Positions 1 to 6,284 of a stretch of 20,358 nucleotides of DNA are shown here, piece by piece. The DNA is taken from positions 1 through 20,358 of the forward strand of contig JANXWI010000455.1 in NCBI GenBank assembly GCA_025351205.1, given 5' to 3'. Numbering within the stretch: position 1 is the stretch's first letter; every line of letters starts with the position of its first letter. The DNA is from Deinococcus sp. Its GTDB lineage: Bacteria > Deinococcota > Deinococci > Deinococcales > Deinococcaceae. The position numbers and the translations under genes are program-made. The notes beneath the pieces are model-generated. The model did not search any database and was not told where the DNA came from. It saw only the letters and a list, made by a program, of their open reading frames with translations.

Positions 1-660
1 GACCTGTCGCGCGTGTCCATCGCCGGGGGTCAGACGTACCGCCTGGAACGCGCCGAGGTGCCCGGCGACTACCCCGGTTCGGCGGCCATCTTGAGCGCGG
101 CAGCCATCCTGCCCGGCGAGGTCACGGTGAGCAACCTGCGCCCGGACGACCTCCAGGGCGAGCGCGAGGCGGTGGCGGTGCTGCGGGACATGGGGGCCGA
201 CATCGTGCGCCAGGGCGAACGGGTCACGGTGCGCGGCGGGCGTCCCCTGAGCGCCGTGACGCGCGACGCAGACGGCTTCACCGACGCGGTACAGGCCCTG
301 AGCGCCGCTGCCGCGAGTGCAGAGGGAATGACACATTGGGAAAACGTCTCCACCCTGCGCCTCAAGGAGTGTGACCGCATCTCGGATACCCGCCGCGAAT
401 TGGAAAAGCTCGGCCTGCACGTCACCGAAACCGAAACCAGCCTGAGCATCACGGGCGGCCCCGTGGCGGGCGGCGTGACGGTGGACGGACACGGCGACCA
501 CCGCATGGTCATGCTGCTCACCCTCCTGGGCATGCGGGCCGAGCGACCTGTCCGCATACGGGGGGCGCACCACATCCGCAAGAGCTACCCGCAGTTTTTT
601 GCCCACCTGGAGAGCCTGGGCGGCAGATTCGAGGTCGCAGCGAACACGCGGGACGAGTGA
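1..660 (+). CDS. aroA: 3-phosphoshikimate 1-carboxyvinyltransferase (EPSP synthase), C-terminal part
   Basis: The frame is open from the first base, so the gene begins upstream of the window; about 219 C-terminal residues are present, roughly half of a normal ~430-residue enzyme. EPSP synthase joins shikimate-3-phosphate and phosphoenolpyruvate in the cytoplasmic shikimate pathway to chorismate. Visible family landmarks, in order, are VPGDYPGSAAILSAA, DGFTDAVQALS, the signature LRLKECDRIS (ligand-binding Lys, Glu and Arg), HGDHRMVM, and the C-terminal SYPQFFAHLESLGG. The stop overlaps the GTG start of the next gene (GTGA), so the two are probably translationally coupled. Identification follows from the family motifs; no damage is visible in the part seen. 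Confidence 0.96.
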   Translation, partial: DLSRVSIAGGQTYRLERAEVPGDYPGSAAILSAAAILPGEVTVSNLRPDDLQGEREAVAVLRDMGADIVRQGERVTVRGGRPLSAVTRDADGFTDAVQALSAAAASAEGMTHWENVSTLRLKECDRISDTRRELEKLGLHVTETETSLSITGGPVAGGVTVDGHGDHRMVMLLTLLGMRAERPVRIRGAHHIRKSYPQFFAHLESLGGRFEVAANTRDE

Positions 661-884
661 ACAGCGACAGGCCCCTGACGCGCGGCGAGGAGACGGCGCT
701 GCTGCTGGCCTGTCTGTGCCTGACGCCGCTGGTCGCCGTCATCGCCTATTTCTGGTGGCGCGACAGTTCGCTTCAGCGGGCGGGCAGTGTGGTGGCCCTG
801 GCGAGATGGGTCTTCACGGTCATTCTGGTCGTCATCGCGGCGGCTGCGGCGCTGTCGTTGCTGGCGCAGCTTTTTCGGCACTGA
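657..884 (+). CDS. small two-helix membrane protein, function unknown
   Basis: A 75-residue protein starting at GTG 657, which overlaps the aroA stop by four bases (GTGA); this supports coupled translation and a shared transcript. Two hydrophobic segments are visible, about residues 14-32 (ALLLACLCLTPLVAVIAYF) and 45-71 (rich in Val, Ile, Ala and Leu), separated by a short polar stretch WWRDSSLQR. It is most likely a small integral membrane protein. No motif links it to aromatic amino acid synthesis, so its place after aroA may only mean shared expression. Its last 53 bp overlap the 3' end of the convergent kinase-like gene on the other strand. I do not recognise the family. Confidence 0.75.
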   Translation: MNSDRPLTRGEETALLLACLCLTPLVAVIAYFWWRDSSLQRAGSVVALARWVFTVILVVIAAAAALSLLAQLFRH

Positions 885-1437
885 AATCACCGGGTTTGCT
901 GGGGCCACCGGGGGTGCCGAGACCAAAATAATCCACGATCTGGCGCGCCACCACGTCCGGCTCCGAGTCCGAGTTGTCGATCTGGAGCTGCGTGCCGGGG
1001 ATCATCCCGAAAGAATCCGGATACTGCGCCAGCGCTTCTTTCAGCTGAGCCACGCTCGAAATCTTCCAGTTCTGCCGGGAGGGGTTCGCCACCCTGGCCT
1101 CAAGCACTTCAGGGCGGCACGACAGGCGGACGAACAGCACCTTACCGCCCTGCGCCTCCACGATGCCCCGGTAACGCGCCACCGACGGCTCAGAGACATC
1201 CGAATACCAGAACGTGAACACCAGACTGACCCCTGCCCTGGCCGCCCGCTCAAACGCCCCCTCGCGCAGGTGGCGCACGTACTCCGTGTACTCCGGGCTG
1301 CCGTGCGCGAACAGGCTGGCGGCGAGGTCCACCGTCAGGTGGTTGTGAAACAGCCTGAAGCTGGTCAGGCGGGCAACTTCTCTGGCCACCGTCAGCTTTC
1401 CGGTGCCGGGCGGGCCGTACAGAAACACCAGGTTCAT
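832..1437 (-). CDS. P-loop kinase-like / AAA-type ATPase family protein
   Basis: A 201-residue protein with a Walker A motif GPPGTGK at residues 8-14, then the family-typical block FHNHLTVDLA around residues 30-40 and VLFVRLSCRPEVLEARV near 115-130. The fold suggests a small P-loop phosphotransferase of the kind usually annotated AAA family ATPase or shikimate/chloramphenicol-phosphotransferase-like; the substrate cannot be told from sequence. The start is supported by a -10-like TAACAT six bases upstream of ATG 1437. The last ~30 residues are Gly-, Ala- and Pro-rich and lie partly antisense to the small membrane gene (53 bp overlap), so this tail may be an unstructured read-through extension. 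It stands alone as a transcription unit. Confidence 0.8.
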   Translation of the reverse strand: MNLVFLYGPPGTGKLTVAREVARLTSFRLFHNHLTVDLAASLFAHGSPEYTEYVRHLREGAFERAARAGVSLVFTFWYSDVSEPSVARYRGIVEAQGGKVLFVRLSCRPEVLEARVANPSRQNWKISSVAQLKEALAQYPDSFGMIPGTQLQIDNSDSEPDVVARQIVDYFGLGTPGGPSKPGDFSAEKAAPATTAPQPPR

Positions 1438-1443
1438 GGCCGG

Positions 1444-1449
1444 ATGTTA
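1444..1449 (-). promoter_or_regulatory. -10 box for the kinase-like gene (leaderless type)
   Basis: Reads TAACAT on the minus strand, six bases before ATG 1437. A start site about seven bases downstream would fall at the start codon, so the mRNA would be leaderless. No clear -35 or Shine-Dalgarno sequence is seen. Confidence 0.5.
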
Positions 1450-1538
1450 GCCTACGAGGCCCCACTCTCGACCATTCAGACGAGGCGATTCCGCCCCCGT
1501 CTTCAGCGCGGCAGACAGAATAGTTCATGATCTCAGGG

Positions 1539-1544
1539 TTTACT
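1539..1544 (+). promoter_or_regulatory. -10-like box for the sugar dehydrogenase
   Basis: TTTACT, five of six matches to TATACT, lies six bases before ATG 1551. The spacing matches the other leaderless -10 boxes in the window and favours 1551 over the upstream in-frame ATG 1527. CAGAAT, five bases before 1527, is a weaker alternative. Confidence 0.35.
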
Positions 1545-1550
1545 GAAAGC

Positions 1551-2654
1551 ATGAAATCTACTGTACTGGCCCTGCTCGGCCTCTGTCTGACCACCGCCTG
1601 CACCGCTGCCCAGGCGCAGCCTTCGCTGGCCTCACGCCTGAACGCCCCCGACGGCTTCAAGGTGAGCGCCTACGCTGCGGGCCTGAAAAATCCGCGCCTG
1701 ATGGCGGTGGCCCCAAACGGCGACCTGTTCGTGAGTGACCAGGGGGCGGGGCGGGTCTACGTGCTGCCGGACCGCAACAGGGACGGCGTGGCCGACAGCA
1801 AACAGGTCTTCGCCGAGGGTCTGAACGCGCCGCACGGGCTGGCCTTCAGGAGCGGCTATCTGTACGTCGCCAACACCGACGCGGTGGTGCGCTTTGCCTA
1901 CAAACCCGGCGACCTGAAGGCCACGGCCTCCCCCGTCAAGCTGCTCGACCTGCCCACCGGCGGCGGCCACAGCACCCGCACGGTGGTGTTCGGCCCGGAC
2001 GGCAAGATGTATGTGTCTGCGGGCAGCAGCTGCAACGTCTGCGAGGAGAGCGACCCCAGACGGGCGGCGGTCTGGGTGTACGACGCAGACGGCAAGAACG
2101 GCAAGCTGTTCGCCTCGGGTCTGCGAAACGCCGTGGGGCTGGCCTGGCTGGGCGACACGCTGTACGCATCGAACAACGGGCGCGACAACCTGGGCGACAA
2201 CATTCCGCCCGAGAGCTTCTACAGGCTCAGCGCTGGCAGCAATCACGGCTGGCCCTACTGCTACACAGTGAGTGGCGTGCAGACCTACGACAAAGACTTC
2301 GGGCGCAAGGACGCCAGCGTGTGCAAAAACGCCACCGCCGCTTTTGCCACGGTCACCGCCCATTCCGCGCCGCTGGGCATCAACTTCTACACCGCCAGGA
2401 CCTTTCCCGCTCAATACCAGGGCATGCTGTTCGCCGCGCTGCACGGCTCCTGGAACAGAAGCGAGCGCAGCGGCGACAAGGTGGTGATGATCGACCCGAG
2501 GACCGGCAAGGTCAGCGACTTCCTGACCGGCTTTCTGGACGGACAGACCAGCCTGGGCCGCCCGGCTGGCGTGCTGAATGCCGCCGACGGCTCACTGATG
2601 GTCACCGACGACCAGAACGGCACGGTGTACCGGATCAGCTACGGCAACCAGTGA
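1551..2654 (+). CDS. secreted sorbosone / PQQ-type sugar dehydrogenase family protein
   Basis: A 367-residue protein (375 if the upstream ATG 1527 is used). The chosen start gives a typical export signal: MKST, a hydrophobic core, then either a weak lipobox ending at Cys17 or an AQA cleavage site near residue 22. The body is a six-bladed-propeller-like sequence with repeated NGDLFV, GRVYVLPDRNRDGVAD, GLNAPHGLAF, GLRNAVGLAW, SNHGWPYC and the C-terminal LFAALHGSWNRSERSGDKV, all usual in the soluble glucose/sorbosone dehydrogenase family. Members oxidise sugars or aldoses with PQQ outside the cytoplasm, but many relatives have no proven activity. CNVCEES and further cysteines suggest disulfides in the exported form. 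It appears monocistronic. Confidence 0.85.
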   Translation: MKSTVLALLGLCLTTACTAAQAQPSLASRLNAPDGFKVSAYAAGLKNPRLMAVAPNGDLFVSDQGAGRVYVLPDRNRDGVADSKQVFAEGLNAPHGLAFRSGYLYVANTDAVVRFAYKPGDLKATASPVKLLDLPTGGGHSTRTVVFGPDGKMYVSAGSSCNVCEESDPRRAAVWVYDADGKNGKLFASGLRNAVGLAWLGDTLYASNNGRDNLGDNIPPESFYRLSAGSNHGWPYCYTVSGVQTYDKDFGRKDASVCKNATAAFATVTAHSAPLGINFYTARTFPAQYQGMLFAALHGSWNRSERSGDKVVMIDPRTGKVSDFLTGFLDGQTSLGRPAGVLNAADGSLMVTDDQNGTVYRISYGNQ

Positions 2655-2711
2655 ACGTGTTCAGGCTGAGGGCAGCCGAGGCGCTTCTGGTTCCTGGCTT
2701 ACATTCCATGT

Positions 2712-2717
2712 TAGCTT
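2712..2717 (+). promoter_or_regulatory. -10 box for the membrane protein gene (leaderless type)
   Basis: TAGCTT sits five bases before ATG 2723, the same geometry as at the ade, lipase and ferredoxin genes. No good -35 is evident. Confidence 0.35.
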
Positions 2718-2722
2718 GAGCC

Positions 2723-3178
2723 ATGACCTTCCCCTCGCCTCAGATGCCCGCTGCTTACGGAGCCGCCAAGCCCGCCAAGCTGAGCTGGGTCACGGTGCCG
2801 CTCATTATTCAGATGGTGCTGGGTGCCCTGTCGGTCATTCTGCTGCCCTTCCTGATTCCCTTCTTCAATGTGCTCCTGAATGCGGCCAGCCTCGATCCCA
2901 CCGTCCAGAGCGACCCCGCAACTTCTCCAGAGACCCTCAAGGTCGTCTTCGCAGTCCTGAACGCCTCGATCTGGATCGTCGAGATTTTTACCATCGGTAT
3001 GCTGGTGCTGTACTTCTTCGCGTTCCGGGCCGTGCAGCAGGGCAAAAGCTGGGGCCGCGTCGTGGCGATAATCGTGTTCATCCTGGCACTGTTCAACTTC
3101 CCGTTCGGCACGGCGCTGGGCATCTTCGGCCTGATCGGGGCCTTCGACACCGAGGTGACGGCCTACTGCAACCGTTAG
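2723..3178 (+). CDS. multi-spanning membrane protein, function unknown
   Basis: A 151-residue protein with a Pro-rich cytosolic-looking N-terminus (MTFPSPQMPAAYGAAKPAK) followed by about four hydrophobic segments: residues 22-50 (possibly one long or two close helices ending in IPFFNVLL), 75-100 (IWIVEIFTIGMLVLYFFAF) and 110-140 (VVAIIVFILALFNFPFGTALGIFGLIGAF). The layout resembles small bacterial membrane proteins of unknown function often found in actinobacteria and Deinococcus. There is no catalytic motif. The gene ends just before a strong terminator hairpin, and the next gene is convergent, so it is a single-gene unit. Confidence 0.75.
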   Translation: MTFPSPQMPAAYGAAKPAKLSWVTVPLIIQMVLGALSVILLPFLIPFFNVLLNAASLDPTVQSDPATSPETLKVVFAVLNASIWIVEIFTIGMLVLYFFAFRAVQQGKSWGRVVAIIVFILALFNFPFGTALGIFGLIGAFDTEVTAYCNR

Positions 3179-3195
3179 ATTGGAGAAGGAATGGA

Positions 3196-3226
3196 GGGCC
3201 GGGCCAGCAGGCTTCGGCCCTTTTTT
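3196..3226 (+). terminator. Rho-independent terminator after the membrane protein gene
   Basis: GGGCCG (3196-3201) pairs with CGGCCC (3215-3220) and is followed by six T residues. It lies 18 bases after the stop of the membrane protein gene and abuts the stop of the convergent kinase gene. Confidence 0.85.
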
Positions 3227-3774
3227 CATTCACTCAGCAACGCGTCTACCGTTTCTTCCAGCGTCAGGCCGGAGGTGTCGAGGACCGTCCAGCCTGCTGT
3301 AGCGTACTCCCCTGGCTGGATGCTCGGATAGACCCCTTCCATCAACGGAATAAGCGTGGCAGTGTCGTAGGTTTTGTTGGTCCGGGCGGCGTTGCGGGCC
3401 AGCGCCGTGTTAAAGTTCGGAGCCAGCAGCACCACCCGAGTCGGTAAGCCGTCCAGGGCGGCAAGCAGCGCGTGAATGGAGGTCGGCCACAGCACGTCGT
3501 CGATGGCCACTTCAAACCCGGCCTCTGCGTACAGGCGGGCGTGGTGCGCGGCAGCGCGGTGGGCCAGGGCAAACTGCCGTGCCGCCTCGGGCGGATGGTC
3601 CATGCTTGGATACGCCCGGCCTGACACCACCAGATCGTTCAAGTCGTCGATGGCCAGGTGGAGTCCGAACTCGAAGCGTCGCAGTAGCGCCCGGCTCACC
3701 GTGCTCTTGCCCGCGCCGGGGCCGCCCGTGATGATCCAGACGGTGCCGGGTCCAGACTGCCCAGGCATGCTCAC
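3226..3774 (-). CDS. P-loop kinase-like protein (AAA_33-like), intact copy
   Basis: A 182-residue protein with Walker A GGPGAGKST at residues 17-25 and a following acidic AIDDLNDLV segment; VAIDDVLWP and VVLLAPNFNTALARNAAR resemble lid/arginine regions of small-molecule kinases. The substrate is unknown. The GTG start at 3774 overlaps the stop of a 36-codon chimeric ORF whose end copies the aminopeptidase C-terminus (GTGA overlap), with an alternative ATG two codons in (3768). The same overlap joins the real aminopeptidase at 6281 to a broken copy of this kinase, so aminopeptidase-kinase was probably the ancestral gene order. No promoter of its own is obvious; expression likely depends on read-through from upstream. 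Confidence 0.8.
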   Translation of the reverse strand: MSMPGQSGPGTVWIITGGPGAGKSTVSRALLRRFEFGLHLAIDDLNDLVVSGRAYPSMDHPPEAARQFALAHRAAAHHARLYAEAGFEVAIDDVLWPTSIHALLAALDGLPTRVVLLAPNFNTALARNAARTNKTYDTATLIPLMEGVYPSIQPGEYATAGWTVLDTSGLTLEETVDALLSE

Positions 3775-3881
3775 ACGAACTGCCCGCCCGACTGGAACAG
3801 TTCACCGTCCAGGAAAATCTCTCCGCCGCCCAGCAGCACGGGTAGTGAGGCGAGAAGCACGCCTAACATGGCACGGCTCAC
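3771..3881 (-). pseudogene. 36-codon chimera: lipoprotein signal start fused to aminopeptidase C-terminus
   Basis: The open frame begins at GTG 3881, overlapping the stop of the lipase fragment (GTGA), and ends in a TGA overlapping the kinase GTG. Residues 1-18, MSRAMLGVLLASLPVLLG, match the start of the lipoprotein encoded at 4541 (11 of 18 identical by eye). Residues 19-36, GGEIFLDGELFQSGGQFV, match the last residues of the M29 aminopeptidase (one difference). It is the scar of a deletion that joined two genes in frame. Whether the short peptide is made is unknown; a functional role is unlikely, but the frame is unbroken. Confidence 0.75.
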
Positions 3882-4085
3882 AGCGCATGCCCCGGCCACC
3901 AGGCTCGCCAGGTGCTCACCACCTGCGCAGCAATGTTCTGCCGGTCGGTATCCGGCACCGGCACGAACTCGTTCGTTGTCAGAAACGGGCGCTTGGTAAA
4001 CACGTCGTAATCATGCAGTCCCAGGCTGTTGTACAGGCTCAGCGCTTCCTTGGTCACGGTCAGCTGCGGCAGCTCGGTGATTCGC
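3878..4085 (-). pseudogene. 3' fragment of a second lipase copy
   Basis: Translates to the last ~68 residues of the neighbouring lipase, from RITELPQL to WRAWWPGHAL and the same stop. About 56 of 67 residues are identical by eye. Homology stops sharply at 4085, where the stop codon of the small lipoprotein gene begins. In the lipase frame a TGA lies a few codons upstream and no usable start precedes the fragment, so it is a remnant without the catalytic domain. The divergence means the duplication is old or came from a related locus. Confidence 0.85.
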
Positions 4086-4541
4086 TCAGCGGTCGCGCGG
4101 TTTGTCGCCCGTCACGTCAATAGCCACGTAGGCGTGGACCTTGCTGGCACGCAGTTTGTCAAATCTTGGCTGGGATGTGAAGTTGTTTTCACGCACCAAG
4201 CCGATGCCAATTTCGTGCATCTCTCGCTTGTATTGAAACGCCCCGCTCATCACCCCGTAGTCGTCGCGCCAGCCGGTAATAGGCCGCAGAGTCTTCCGGT
4301 CCACCGCGTCGATACGCTTCTGGAACTGTGTGTCTGTCTCATGCAGCGAGTAGCATAGCGTACCCGCTTTAAGCTCAAAAGGTTGTGGGCAGGTAGTGGG
4401 TTTCAGTCCCCAGTCTTCTGCTAGCTGTTGCATCGTCGTTTTCAGGTCCTCTACCGTCATGGTGCCTCCTTGCGATGCGAAGCAGCTCCCGAACCACATT
4501 GGAAGTGAAGCAAAAAGTAGGCCGAGCTGGACGCGGCTCAC
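4086..4541 (-). CDS. small candidate lipoprotein encoded directly after the lipase
   Basis: A 151-residue frame from GTG 4541, which overlaps the lipase stop (GTGA). It begins MSRVQLGLLFASLPMWFGSC, a short hydrophobic signal ending in a lipobox-like FGSC (Cys20). The same signal is kept in the truncated duplicate at 3881, which argues for the GTG start. The alternative is ATG 4460, preceded by a strong AAGGAGG four bases away, giving a 124-residue cytosolic protein MTVEDLKTTMQQLAEDWGLK. The mature part is soluble and mixed in charge, with two Cys residues (TTCPQP, GTLCYS) that could pair, and it has no recognised domain. Its position behind a lipase suggests a partner, chaperone or immunity role, which is inference only. 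Confidence 0.65.
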   Translation of the reverse strand: MSRVQLGLLFASLPMWFGSCFASQGGTMTVEDLKTTMQQLAEDWGLKPTTCPQPFELKAGTLCYSLHETDTQFQKRIDAVDRKTLRPITGWRDDYGVMSGAFQYKREMHEIGIGLVRENNFTSQPRFDKLRASKVHAYVAIDVTGDKPRDR

Positions 4542-6145
4542 AATGCATGCCCCGGCCACCAAGCTCTCCAGGTGCCCGTGACCTGTCTTGCAACTTCGAG
4601 CCGATCCGCATCCGGTACAGGCACAAATTGAGCTGTTGTCAGAAACGGGCGCTTGGTAAACACGTCGTAATCATGCAGTCCCAGGCTGTTGTAGAGACTC
4701 AGCGCTTCTTTGGTCATGGCGAGCTGCGGCAACTCGGTGATTCGCAGAGTCAATGCGTCGAGTTCGCGCAGGATGGTGGCCTTGTCCATCTTGGCCGGGT
4801 CAAGCTTGGCCACTTCCGCCTGGGCGTACTCGACGGCCAGGTTGTACCCCAGGTTCGCCATGAAGATGCGGCGGGTCACGCCCACACTCAGCGACCGCTC
4901 GCCCAGGTGGGTGGCCGGGTCGTGGTCGGTGGAGTGGACGCCGGACACCACCGAGACCGTGCGAAGGGCCGTGTCCTCCTTGGTCGGCCCGGCCACGCCC
5001 CGGTTCTTGATCTCCTGCTCGATGGGCAGCAGCTTGCTGGCCGCCACGTAGTTGAGCATGGAGTGCACCGGCATCGAGTTGTGGGTGGTCAGCGGGCTGC
5101 GGTCGCCGCGCAGCGCCTCGCTGTCCTGAGCTGCGATATAGCGGTCATACACCACGATCTGCCCCGGCGTCATTTTGTCGCCGCTGGTCGGCACGATGTC
5201 GCCCACCGTGCGGTGGTGGGCGCTGGGGATGTTCTTGCCTTTCAGGCTGTCGGCGTCGGCCTGGAGGACTCCGGGGGCCGCGAAGGTGATGCACTCGCTG
5301 GCGTACTGCGGCAGCCGGGCGGTCACGATCTGGGCAATGCCGCCGCCCAGGCTGTGTCCGGTCATCAGCGACCTGCCCAGTGCGGCGGCATTGCGCTCGA
5401 TCAGTTCCTTATTCGCCTGGTACTGCGGGTAGCCCGCGCCCATCCTGGTCAGGTCGCCGATGTAGGTGTCGATCAGGCCCTCGCGGTCCGGCCCAGTGGC
5501 GTCCGACCAGAACGGCTTGATGCCCTCGGTGCCCCGGAAGGCCATGATCGGCACCGGCGGGTGCGGGAACATCGCCGCGTGCCCAGGAATAGGCTTGAAC
5601 ATCCTGAATTGCAGGCCCCAGCGGCCCCGCACCAGCGGCAGGCTGCGGTAGCCGGACGCCTGGATCACCTCGGCCAGATTGCTGTGTTCGCCCGCGCCCT
5701 TGGCGTCCGAAAAGTCGTCCTGCTGGGCGTAGGCCGCGCCGTAGGCCAGCTGCTCGACAAAGGCGCTCCAGGGCATCTGCACCTGCAACGTGGTCAGCTT
5801 CGAGGTGTAGAAGCGGCGGGTGTCCGGCCACGGCTCGAAGGCCGCCATCAGGGCGTTGTGCAGGCTGCGGCTCGACTGGGCCTGATAGAGCCTGGCAAGT
5901 TCGTGCAGTTCGGTGTTGCCGCCCAGGGCATTGAGCAGCTCCAGCAATCTGTGCCGGGCACCGTCGCTATGGGTCAGCTCGACTTCCGATATCAGCCAGG
6001 TCACCCTGGTCAGCGCGGCGGCAGGTTTCTGTGGCAACACCGTGAAGGTGTCCGGCTGCTGTAATGCTGGCAACCTGTCAGGGAGCGCCGCCGTCATGTC
6101 GATGGGCTTGCCAGTCAGCTTGGACTTTGGCTTCTGGTCGTACAT
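4538..6145 (-). CDS. alpha/beta-hydrolase lipase (class 3-like)
   Basis: A 535-residue protein. The catalytic layout is visible: oxyanion-type motif AFRGT at residues 202-206, nucleophile elbow TGHSLGG with Ser265, Asp316 in VGDIVP, and a likely His361 in MPVHSMLNYV. This is the class 3 lipase order, so it should hydrolyse lipid or phospholipid esters. There is no classical signal peptide (MYDQKPKSKLTGKP), so the protein is cytosolic or exported by a non-Sec route. An N-terminal helical domain (about 1-190) and a ~170-residue C-terminal tail flank the core, longer than simple lipases. The start at 6145 is supported by TATACT five bases upstream. Its stop overlaps the downstream lipoprotein GTG. 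A second copy of its last 68 codons lies at 3878-4085. Confidence 0.85.
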   Translation of the reverse strand: MYDQKPKSKLTGKPIDMTAALPDRLPALQQPDTFTVLPQKPAAALTRVTWLISEVELTHSDGARHRLLELLNALGGNTELHELARLYQAQSSRSLHNALMAAFEPWPDTRRFYTSKLTTLQVQMPWSAFVEQLAYGAAYAQQDDFSDAKGAGEHSNLAEVIQASGYRSLPLVRGRWGLQFRMFKPIPGHAAMFPHPPVPIMAFRGTEGIKPFWSDATGPDREGLIDTYIGDLTRMGAGYPQYQANKELIERNAAALGRSLMTGHSLGGGIAQIVTARLPQYASECITFAAPGVLQADADSLKGKNIPSAHHRTVGDIVPTSGDKMTPGQIVVYDRYIAAQDSEALRGDRSPLTTHNSMPVHSMLNYVAASKLLPIEQEIKNRGVAGPTKEDTALRTVSVVSGVHSTDHDPATHLGERSLSVGVTRRIFMANLGYNLAVEYAQAEVAKLDPAKMDKATILRELDALTLRITELPQLAMTKEALSLYNSLGLHDYDVFTKRPFLTTAQFVPVPDADRLEVARQVTGTWRAWWPGHAL

Positions 6146-6150
6146 GCCGC

Positions 6151-6156
6151 AGTATA
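6151..6156 (-). promoter_or_regulatory. -10 box for the lipase gene (leaderless type)
   Basis: TATACT on the minus strand, five bases before ATG 6145. It gives the lipase-lipoprotein pair its own promoter, separate from the aminopeptidase upstream. Confidence 0.6.
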
Positions 6157-6212
6157 TCCACGAAACGCGGTATGCCTGTTGCCAGAGTCAGGTTGAGAGG
6201 AGAACAAGTTTT

Positions 6213-6284
6213 CTACGGGGCAGGCGCAGCCCGAACTCGAAGTGCTGTAGCAGTGCTGGGTCCAGACTGCTCACGCATGCTCAC
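6213..6284 (-). pseudogene. remnant of a second kinase copy lacking Walker A
   Basis: Starts at GTG 6284, overlapping the aminopeptidase stop exactly as the intact kinase overlaps the chimera at 3774. The first ~28 bases match the kinase start (MSM, then QSGP). About 56 bases covering GGPGAGKST are then missing, and homology resumes at the segment coding RRFEFGL but out of frame, ending at a TAG. The result is a 23-residue dead frame. Homology fades beyond about 6217. Confidence 0.75.

Noticed and set aside
3476..4123. 215-codon plus frame over the kinase and lipase fragment
   Set aside because: Antisense to the P-loop kinase and composed of arginine-rich shadow sequence.
4475..6064. 529-codon plus-strand frame
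   Set aside because: Antisense to the lipase, which has catalytic motifs and a promoter. The plus frame is His/Gln/Val-rich low-complexity translation typical of antisense GC-rich DNA.
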